A stretch of 64,000 nucleotides of DNA. Origin: Hungatella sp. UBA5385. Lineage in GTDB: Bacteria > Bacillota > Clostridia > Lachnospirales > Lachnospiraceae. The DNA lies in assembly GCA_002409995.1 (NCBI GenBank), contig DHOR01000044.1:1-64000 (forward strand). Direction: 5' to 3'. The notes under the pieces are model-generated. The model was not told where the DNA came from and ran no database searches. It saw only the letters and a list, made by a program, of their open reading frames with translations. Both the position numbers and the translations under genes were made by a program. Positions 40,671-46,623 of this stretch are shown here, in pieces (position 1 is the first letter of the stretch; the number at the start of each line of letters is the position of its first letter).

Positions 40671-42707
40671 ATGTTATCAGAAAATAAAATCCCCAATAGA
40701 TTGGCAAACGAAAAATCCCCTTATTTATTGCAACACGCTTACAATCCTGTCAATTGGTACCCCTGGGGAAAGGAAGCATTTGATCAGGCAGCAAAAGAGG
40801 ATAAGCCCATATTTCTTTCCATTGGTTATTCCACCTGTCATTGGTGCCATGTCATGGCTCATGAATCCTTTGAAGACGAAGGAATTGCCAAGCTGTTAAA
40901 TGATAATTATGTGGCAATTAAGGTAGATAAAGAAGAACGTCCGGACATAGATTCTGTCTATATGCAGGTTTGTCAGGCACTTACAGGACAGGGCGGCTGG
41001 CCACTGACGATTATTATGGATCATAAGCAGCAGCCATTTTTTGCCGGCACCTATTATCCGAAAGATTCAAGATACGGAATGCCCGGTTTAACTCATATAT
41101 TAACTGTCATTGATGAAAAATGGAAAAATCAGCGGGAACAGCTGGAGGATTCAGGAAGAGAGATTACAGATTATCTAAAACAGAGCGATACAAGTGGGTC
41201 TCAGGATATCAGTTTTGAAACTCTGATTGATAGTGCAAAAGCAATATTTCTTAAATCCTTTGATAAAGATTATGGCGGTTTTGGAACAGCACCCAAATTC
41301 CCAACACCTCATAATCTGATGTTTTTGCTGAGGTATGCACATTTCACAGGAGATGAGGGAGCATTTTACATGGTGGAATCCACTCTGGGCCATATGTACA
41401 GAGGCGGAATTTATGATCACATTGGCGGCGGTTTCTCCCGCTATTCCACAGATGCACAGTGGCTGGTTCCACACTTTGAAAAAATGTTATATGATAACGC
41501 TCTATTAGTAATGATCTACAGTGAAATGTATCAAAAAACAGGAAAAGAATTCTACAAACGAGTGGTTAATGAAGTTTTATCCTATATAGAAAAAGAAATG
41601 ACAGATGATTCAGGAGGTTTCTACTGCGCCCAGGATGCAGACAGTGAAGGAGTAGAGGGGAAATACTATGTTTTTACTCCAAAAGAAGTCATAGAGATTC
41701 TTGGTGAAGAGAAGGGAAAAACATTTAACGAATTTTACGATATTAAATCTAGCGGCAATTTTGAAGGAAAAAGCATCCCCAATCTCATTCATCAGAAAGA
41801 CATAACGGATCATTATGAAGCAATTGATGAATTTCTATCTGCAAAACGAACATTATATCTTTACAGGAAAAACAGAACAAATCTGCATAAAGATGATAAA
41901 ATCATTACATCATGGACTTCTCTTATGATAGCTGCTTACGCAAAAGCCTACGAGAGCATTGGGGATGAACGGTACCTGGAAGCAGCCATCAACGGCATTT
42001 CATTTATAGAAGACAAAATGTCTCAGGACAACAGATTAAAATTAAGCTATAGAGAGTGCCATGCTTATGGAGAAGGTCATATTGATGACTATGCATTCTT
42101 TGTATGGGCTTTGCTGGAGGTATACCAATCCACCTTTGAGGTAAAATACCTTAAGAAAGCGATGGACTACCAGCAGAAAACCATGGAACTTTTCTACGAT
42201 GAAGATGAGGGCGGCTATTATCTTTACAGCAGCCAGACAGAACAGCTTATTATCCGGCCGAAAGAGGCATATGATGGTGCCATCCCTTCCGGAAATGCAG
42301 TTGCTGCCTATAATATGCTTCGTTTATCCAAACTGACCGGTGATCCTCAGTTAGAAAAAGTTTCTCAACAGCAGCTGGATTTTATGAAAAGAGAGATCGG
42401 AAAATATCCATCGGGTCACTCCTTTGGACTGATCAGCTTCATGATGGAGGTTTATGGCTCCAAAGAACTGGTATGTGTTTTAAAAGATGATCAGGAACTG
42501 GATAATATTCGCAAAGAGCTGAACAAGGTCTATTCACCTGGACTAACTATAATTATAAAGAAAACAGGAGAGGAAGAGCTTGAACAAATAGCACCATTTA
42601 CCAAAGACTATCAGCTTGTAGATGGAAGCACTGCTTTTTACCTGTGTGAACATCATACATGCAGATATCCGGTTACTGATTTGCAGGAGGTTTTAAAGGA
42701 CTTATAG
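40671..42707 (+). CDS. YyaL/DUF255 thioredoxin-fold protein with six-hairpin domain
   Basis: The 678-residue protein starts with the DUF255 block NRLANEKSPYLLQHAYNPVNWYPWGKEAF...YSTCHWCHVMAHESFEDEGIA, a thioredoxin-like fold with C-H-W-C, then VDKEERPDIDSVYM and GQGGWPLTIIMDHKQQPFFAGTYYP, and a long helical (alpha/alpha)6 domain (GGIYDHIGGGFSRYSTDAQWLVPHFEKMLYDNALL). The family (bacterial YyaL, human SPATA20) is conserved but its reaction is not established. Full length. AAAAGGAGGAGG precedes the ATG. A terminator follows. Confidence 0.93.
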   Translation: MLSENKIPNRLANEKSPYLLQHAYNPVNWYPWGKEAFDQAAKEDKPIFLSIGYSTCHWCHVMAHESFEDEGIAKLLNDNYVAIKVDKEERPDIDSVYMQVCQALTGQGGWPLTIIMDHKQQPFFAGTYYPKDSRYGMPGLTHILTVIDEKWKNQREQLEDSGREITDYLKQSDTSGSQDISFETLIDSAKAIFLKSFDKDYGGFGTAPKFPTPHNLMFLLRYAHFTGDEGAFYMVESTLGHMYRGGIYDHIGGGFSRYSTDAQWLVPHFEKMLYDNALLVMIYSEMYQKTGKEFYKRVVNEVLSYIEKEMTDDSGGFYCAQDADSEGVEGKYYVFTPKEVIEILGEEKGKTFNEFYDIKSSGNFEGKSIPNLIHQKDITDHYEAIDEFLSAKRTLYLYRKNRTNLHKDDKIITSWTSLMIAAYAKAYESIGDERYLEAAINGISFIEDKMSQDNRLKLSYRECHAYGEGHIDDYAFFVWALLEVYQSTFEVKYLKKAMDYQQKTMELFYDEDEGGYYLYSSQTEQLIIRPKEAYDGAIPSGNAVAAYNMLRLSKLTGDPQLEKVSQQQLDFMKREIGKYPSGHSFGLISFMMEVYGSKELVCVLKDDQELDNIRKELNKVYSPGLTIIIKKTGEEELEQIAPFTKDYQLVDGSTAFYLCEHHTCRYPVTDLQEVLKDL

Positions 42708-42740
42708 TTTTTACAAAATTGATTATAAAGCAATATCCAA

Positions 42741-42783
42741 AAAGCTTATGCGGATAAGAAAAATCATAATCTGCATAAGCTTT
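42741..42783. terminator. terminator between YyaL and VOC genes
   Basis: AAAGCTTATGC pairs perfectly with GCATAAGCTTT (11 bp) around a 21-nt loop; T-run on the plus side and A-run on the other, so it can serve both convergent genes. Confidence 0.82.
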
Positions 42784-42790
42784 CTTTCAT

Positions 42791-43150
42791 TTATAAATTC
42801 TCAACCAATTGAACCTCGCACCCATCCGGGTCTTTAATAAACATAAACTGCAGGTGAGGATTAGGTGAAACAGGTCCTCTGATAATTTCAATCCCATTTT
42901 CCACCAGATAATCTCTGGTTTTATCAAGCGATTCCACTGTAAATCCCACAGAAACATAGTTATTTACAACTGCTTCTTTCTCTCCATTTACACAGAGAAG
43001 CTCCAGCTTTGTATCCCCTTCCCCTAACATCACAACCTGACCATGAGGATTGTCATGCCTGCTGCTAATTGGCAGACCTAATAAATTGTGATAGAAATTC
43101 AAAGACTGTTCCATATTACTTACATGAAGAGTAGTCCAACAAAAATTCAT
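42791..43150 (-). CDS. VOC-superfamily (glyoxalase-like) protein
   Basis: The 119-residue protein has the vicinal-oxygen-chelate fold: FCWTTLHVSNMEQSLNFYHNLLGLPI at the start, GDTKLELLCV (metal-ligand Glu) and a second half ending PNPHLQFMFIKDPDGCEVQLVE (FxxDPDG and metal-ligand Glu). One His and two Glu ligands are visible. It could be a lyase-like enzyme or a resistance-binding protein. AGGAGG precedes the ATG. The ThyX-like gene is 19 nt upstream on the same strand, so the two form a small operon. Confidence 0.88.
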   Translation of the reverse strand: MNFCWTTLHVSNMEQSLNFYHNLLGLPISSRHDNPHGQVVMLGEGDTKLELLCVNGEKEAVVNNYVSVGFTVESLDKTRDYLVENGIEIIRGPVSPNPHLQFMFIKDPDGCEVQLVENL

Positions 43151-43169
43151 ATATAACGCCTCCTATTTT

Positions 43170-43715
43170 TCAACTTCTATATACCTGTAATTCCTTCTGA
43201 TATTGTTCTGTTTTATCAAATCCACAGCCAAACATCTCCGGGCAGAATCCTCTATAAACACATTCCTTTACCATGGATTGCGCCAGTTCAGGTTCACATT
43301 CATTCACCTTTTCTTTTACTAACTGCCAGGCTTGTCTTGTTTCGGGGCTTGCACAGGAACAGAGACGTTTTCTGCTGATTGTAATAAGTGCCTGTGCATC
43401 AGCTTCACATTCATGTGTCACAAATGCGCCCTGAGACAGTGAATCTCTATCTGTGCCTGTTCTGTCGGTGCGCTGAGTTTTTACAAAGTGCTCAATACCG
43501 ATTTTATGGCGTACCAAATGAACAGAAACCCAGTAAGGCAGTTCTTTCCATCTCCAGGAAAACTTCAGTTTTCTTATGGGAGAATGCTCTGATTTAATAA
43601 GTTTTAATTTCCAGTCGGAATCAGGATATTTACCTGTACTTTTGCCGATTGTGGTCATTGTGGCATTCTTTACATCCTGCCAGTTATCATCATGTTTAAA
43701 CCATTCTATTTGCAT
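43170..43715 (-). CDS. ThyX-like protein (divergent FAD-dependent thymidylate synthase family)
   Basis: The 181-residue protein has a ThyX-like middle: EHSPIRKLKFSWRWKELPYWVSVHLVRHKIGIEHFVKTQRTDRTG, aligned with the ThyX stretch H-x-x-x-x-H and the RHRxxSxNxxSxRY motif, but that motif reads RHKIGIEHFVKTQRTDR and many ThyX residues differ. It also has Cys pairs (LCSCASP; GFCPEMFGC) not expected of ThyX. A standard ThyA lies 10 kb away, so this copy is unlikely to be needed for dTMP. AAAGGAG precedes the ATG. Function unsure. Confidence 0.6.
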   Translation of the reverse strand: MQIEWFKHDDNWQDVKNATMTTIGKSTGKYPDSDWKLKLIKSEHSPIRKLKFSWRWKELPYWVSVHLVRHKIGIEHFVKTQRTDRTGTDRDSLSQGAFVTHECEADAQALITISRKRLCSCASPETRQAWQLVKEKVNECEPELAQSMVKECVYRGFCPEMFGCGFDKTEQYQKELQVYRS

Positions 43716-43980
43716 ATGTATTGCTCCTTTGTAATCTATTATATATGCGATAATAATAAATCATCCATGTGATAATCACATATCATCCATTCGTAGACGT
43801 ACGTGCTGTCATGCACTTATACGGTATTAGTTTAGTACATTTCAATGGTAAGATCAATGAGTTTTTATTTTATAGAAGCAGTAAACTGATTTTTATAGAA
43901 ATACTGTAAAAGGTAAGGTATAATGAATCTGCTGTCTTTCATAAGACGGCGCCAATTCAAAGAAGGGAGGTATATTGTAT
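43716..43980. promoter_or_regulatory. intergenic stretch with a 15-bp palindrome
   Basis: Between the divergent ThyX-like and hydrolase genes. ATGTGATAATCACAT (43767-43781) is a perfect palindrome, shaped like a tight CRP/FNR-type site (TGTGA-taa-TCACA), and may bind a regulator of either gene. A TATAAT lies at 43919-43924 without a clear -35. Otherwise I see nothing in it. Confidence 0.35.
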
Positions 43981-44031
43981 ATGATTCAACAAACAATAAA
44001 CAGCAGAAAACGGAGGTTTTCTCATTATTAA
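43981..44031 (+). CDS. candidate 16-residue leader peptide before the hydrolase
   Basis: An ATG with GAAGGGAGG about 11 nt upstream opens a 16-codon frame (MIQQTINSRKRRFSHY) that stops within the hydrolase ribosome-binding region (TAAGGAG). Such overlap of a stop with the next ribosome-binding site is typical of translational coupling. It may be only coincidence. Confidence 0.3.
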   Translation: MIQQTINSRKRRFSHY

Positions 44032-44042
44032 GGAGAAAAATA

Positions 44043-44744
44043 ATGATTACAAATAGATTTAATATACAGCATATTCCAGCCATATTGTGGGGAGCAGACA
44101 GTTCCAGAATGATCATTGCTGTTCATGGAAAACAATCCTCAAAAACAGATGATTGTATTCAGATACTGGCAGAAGAAGCTGTAGTAAAAGGCTATCAGGT
44201 ATTAAGCTTCGATTTTCCAGAGCATGGAGAACGAACAGAGGGATCAGAGTCATATGATGTCTGGCAATGTGTAAAAGAATTAAAGATCATACTGGAATTT
44301 GCAAAGAATAAAACAGATCATATCTCTTTGTTTGCATGTAGCCTGGGGGCATATTTCAGCCTGTTAGCATTTCAGGAGGAAGATATCAGGAATACTCTTT
44401 TCTTATCACCGGTTGTGAATATGGAGCGGATCATAGAGAATATGATGAATCAGTTTCAGGTGACAGAGCAGCAGTTAAAAGATGAGAAAAAAATAGAGAC
44501 TCCCTATGAAACCCTTGACTGGGATTATTATTCTCATGTAAAAGCAAACCCTATAAAATCCTGGAACCCGCCAACTTCAATTCTCTATGGAGAACACGAT
44601 AATCTATGTGAGTATGATGTTATTTTAGCATTTGTCAACCAGAATCACTGTGATTTGAAAGTTGAAAAGGGTGGAGAACACTGGTTTCATACAGCGGAAC
44701 AACTGGATTTTTTCAGAGACTGGGTAAAGCAAAAGCTGGAATAG
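44043..44744 (+). CDS. alpha/beta-hydrolase family protein
   Basis: The 233-residue protein has an alpha/beta-hydrolase core: MIIAVHGKQSSKTDDC, VLSFDFPEHGERT, the nucleophile elbow FACSLGAYFSLLAF (C-S-L-G, with Ser in place of a GxSxG), PPTSILYGEHDNLCEYD (acid) and a C-terminal GGEHWFH (catalytic His). It is small and has no signal peptide, so it acts in the cytosol on an ester or thioester. AAGGAG precedes the ATG; a longer frame upstream exists but the leader-peptide stop and ribosome-binding site favour this start. Confidence 0.82.
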   Translation: MITNRFNIQHIPAILWGADSSRMIIAVHGKQSSKTDDCIQILAEEAVVKGYQVLSFDFPEHGERTEGSESYDVWQCVKELKIILEFAKNKTDHISLFACSLGAYFSLLAFQEEDIRNTLFLSPVVNMERIIENMMNQFQVTEQQLKDEKKIETPYETLDWDYYSHVKANPIKSWNPPTSILYGEHDNLCEYDVILAFVNQNHCDLKVEKGGEHWFHTAEQLDFFRDWVKQKLE

Positions 44745-44762
44745 TAAGTATAAAACAAAAGT

Positions 44763-44848
44763 AAAACCAAAATACACAAAAGCAACAATACAGAAATAAC
44801 AAAAGCAACAAAACCAAAATATACAAAAGCAACAAAACCAAAATATAC
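44763..44848 (+). repeat. A/C-rich tandem repeat, two exact 24-bp units plus degenerate copies
   Basis: AAAAGCAACAAAACCAAAAT followed by ATAC occurs twice in tandem (44801-44824 and 44825-44848), with a looser copy before it (AAAACCAAAATACACAAAAG). The array ends one base before the inverted repeat that holds the next promoter. It codes for nothing plausible. Copy number could vary by slippage. Confidence 0.82.
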
Positions 44849-44904
44849 ATTGACAGCCGTAAAAACAGCTGATATACTTGGCACGTAACATTACGGCTGT
44901 CAAT
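44849..44904 (+). promoter_or_regulatory. strong promoter between 14-bp inverted repeats
   Basis: TTGACA (44850-44855) and TATACT (44873-44878) are 17 nt apart. ATTGACAGCCGTAA over the -35 is repeated in perfect inverted form, TTACGGCTGTCAAT, at 44891-44904, just after the predicted transcript start. Centres are 42 bp apart, four helical turns, so two repressor molecules could bind on one face and loop the DNA. One arm lies upstream of the transcript start, so this is a DNA site rather than an RNA hairpin. Confidence 0.7.
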
Positions 44905-44947
44905 GCAGTATGTAACCAATAAACCCGGCACAGAAAGGAGGACAATA

Positions 44948-45031
44948 ATGACACACATCAACGTATTAACAACTAATTTAACATGGAACAGCAAGAGAGG
45001 TCAGATTGTCCAAAACTCTATGTTTGGATAA
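44948..45031 (+). CDS. 27-residue peptide in the rtcB leader
   Basis: AAAGGAGGACAATA, a near-perfect ribosome-binding site with ideal spacing, precedes an ATG that opens 27 codons (MTHINVLTTNLTWNSKRGQI, then VQNSMFG). The peptide has no membrane segment or recognised motif. Its last ten codons lie inside the base-pairing region described next, so ribosomes on this gene would decide which RNA helix can form. That makes it a candidate leader peptide for the rtcB operon, or a small protein in its own right. Confidence 0.5.
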   Translation: MTHINVLTTNLTWNSKRGQIVQNSMFG

Positions 45032-45081
45032 TTCAGATAAATGAATATATTTAGTTCTTAATAAATATATGTTTGGACGAT
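45005..45081 (+). ncRNA. leader RNA with two mutually exclusive helices
   Basis: ATTGTCCAAA (45005-45014) can pair with TTTGGATAAT (45023-45032), or with TTTGGACGAT (45072-45081); both give about ten base pairs, each with one or two G-U/mismatch positions. Between the two partner arms, ATATATTTA (45045-45053) pairs perfectly with TAAATATAT (45062-45070). The alternatives are placed just before an intrinsic terminator, the layout of an attenuator or riboswitch platform. Ligand or signal unknown. Confidence 0.5.
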
Positions 45082-45084
45082 CCT

Positions 45085-45114
45085 GTATCTCTATTTTTAG
45101 AGGTGCTTTTTTTT
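45085..45114 (+). terminator. intrinsic terminator before rtcB
   Basis: GTATCTCTA pairs with TAGAGGTGC (two G-U pairs) around TTTT, followed by eight T. It ends the short leader transcript or, if regulated, controls read-through into rtcB 57 nt later. Confidence 0.75.
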
Positions 45115-45170
45115 GTACCATTTTTTAAGTGTATACAATAAAAAAGCCCTATAAGAGAGAGGATTTATAG

Positions 45171-46304
45171 ATGAAAAATATAAATGGAGCTTATGCTTCT
45201 GCAGCTATATTTACAGATAACATAGAAGCTTACGCTTCTGCCCAGATACAGATGTTATGTGATCATCAGGCATTTGCAGGATGCAGCATAAGAGTTATGC
45301 CCGATGTTCACCCGGGAAAGGTGGGAACTATTGGATTTACCTCAACCATTGGGGATAAGATACTTCCCAATGTTGTAGGAATTGATATTGGCTGCGGCAT
45401 AACACTTGCTAAATTAAAACAGAAGAAGATTGAATTTCAGAAGCTGGATACTGTAATTCGTGATAACATTCCATCTGGTTTTCACATCAGAAAGACACCT
45501 CACAGATTCAGCCATGACTTTGACTTTTCAAGATTACACTGCTTGAAGCATAGTAACAACAAGAAAGCAGTTTTAAGTCTTGGCAGTCTTGGGGGCGGGA
45601 ATCACTTTATTGAGATTGATCAGGATGAAGAAGGATATCTTTATGCAGTGATTCACAGCGGAAGCCGCCATCTTGGAAAGGAAGTAACGGAATACTATTT
45701 AAATGAAGGCCAGAAGTATTTAAAAGCAAAGGAGATTTCAGTACCTTATGAATTAACTTATCTGGAGGGAGAACTGATGGAACAGTATCTTCATGATCTG
45801 CAGATTGTACAGGATTTCGCTTCTCTTAACAGGGAGATAATTCTGGATGAGCTGATTAAGGGTATGAAATGGAAGGTACTTGATTCTTATTCCTCTATTC
45901 ATAACTATGTGGAGATTCCAGCTTCTGCAGAGGAGAGTTATAGTCACATGATCCTGAGAAAAGGTGCTGTATCTGCAAAAAAGGGAGAACCTGTTATAAT
46001 CCCGGTGAACATGCGGGATGGCATTATTTTGGGAACAGGACTTGGCAATGAGGAGTGGAATTATTCAGCACCTCATGGTGCCGGACGTATTATGAAACGT
46101 GAGGATGTAAAAACCGGCTATACAATTTCACAGTTTAAGTCAGAGATGAAAGGAATCTACTGCTCCTGTATCAATAAGGACACTCTGGATGAAGGTCCCT
46201 TTGCATACAGAGGGATGCAGGAGATCAGAGATGCAGTCCAGGATACTGTATCCATTCATAAAATCATAAGACCGGTATATAATTACAAAACCGGTGGCAG
46301 CTAA
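45171..46304 (+). CDS. rtcB: RtcB-family RNA ligase
   Basis: The 377-residue protein has the RtcB motifs: MPDVHPGKVGTIGFTSTIGDKILPNVVGIDIGCGI (metal-binding Asp and Cys75), LGSLGGGNHFIEID (His ligand), VIHSGSRHLG, the SSIHNYVE and RKGAVSAKKGEPVIIP region, GTGLGNEEWNYSAPHGAGRIMKR with the guanylylated His site, and DEGPFAYRGMQEI. It joins RNA 2',3'-cyclic phosphate ends to 5'-OH ends, repairing tRNA or rRNA cut by nucleases. Slightly short but all active-site blocks are present. The surrounding window encodes at least one RNA-cutting toxin (YafQ). Downstream partner is a small Cys-rich protein. Confidence 0.95.
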   Translation: MKNINGAYASAAIFTDNIEAYASAQIQMLCDHQAFAGCSIRVMPDVHPGKVGTIGFTSTIGDKILPNVVGIDIGCGITLAKLKQKKIEFQKLDTVIRDNIPSGFHIRKTPHRFSHDFDFSRLHCLKHSNNKKAVLSLGSLGGGNHFIEIDQDEEGYLYAVIHSGSRHLGKEVTEYYLNEGQKYLKAKEISVPYELTYLEGELMEQYLHDLQIVQDFASLNREIILDELIKGMKWKVLDSYSSIHNYVEIPASAEESYSHMILRKGAVSAKKGEPVIIPVNMRDGIILGTGLGNEEWNYSAPHGAGRIMKREDVKTGYTISQFKSEMKGIYCSCINKDTLDEGPFAYRGMQEIRDAVQDTVSIHKIIRPVYNYKTGGS

Positions 46305-46334
46305 AAATAGAAAAATAGAAAAGAAGGAAAAGCT

Positions 46335-46520
46335 ATGGCTAAATATAGAGAAACACCATGCAAGTATTACATTGCACTGGGGCAGTGTGAGAAGGGCAGA
46401 GAGGCGTGTCATAAAAACTACTGCCAGCACTGTAACAAATATGAACCACGTGCAAAAGTAAGACATATCAATAAAAAGAAACAATATAATGAAAAAATGA
46501 AAAAGCAATATATCATTTAA
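46335..46520 (+). CDS. 61-residue Cys-rich protein linked to rtcB
   Basis: The protein (CKYYIALGQCEKGREACHKNYCQHCNKYEPRAKVRHINKKKQYN...) has Cys at positions 9, 18, 25, 30 and 33 and a nearby His, a likely small zinc finger, followed by a Lys/Arg-rich tail that would suit RNA binding. AGGAAAAGC precedes the ATG, 30 nt after rtcB. I believe similar proteins sit next to rtcB in other Clostridia, but their role is not established. It may help RtcB find RNA. Confidence 0.75.
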   Translation: MAKYRETPCKYYIALGQCEKGREACHKNYCQHCNKYEPRAKVRHINKKKQYNEKMKKQYII

Positions 46521-46527
46521 ATCAGAC

Positions 46528-46598
46528 AAAAAACTTCGATCCCCATGATACATTTCCTGTATAACTACAGGAAACATATCAATAAGATCGAAGTTTTT
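46528..46598. terminator. nested hairpin terminator between the rtcB operon and mgtA
   Basis: AAAAACTTCGATC pairs perfectly with GATCGAAGTTTTT (13 bp), and an inner hairpin TTTCCTGT/ACAGGAAA sits in the loop. T-runs suit both convergent transcripts. Confidence 0.82.
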
Positions 46599-46623
46599 AT
46601 TTTAATTAACCATTCATCAAATT

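Noticed and set aside
44763..44848. Short tandem repeats considered as a CRISPR array.
   Set aside because: Units are contiguous without spacers and there are no cas genes.
44625..44994. Minus-strand open frames of 65-109 codons rich in Phe, Val, Leu, Cys and Tyr.
   Set aside because: They are the reverse of an A/C-rich repeat plus the end of the hydrolase gene; low complexity, no ribosome-binding site.
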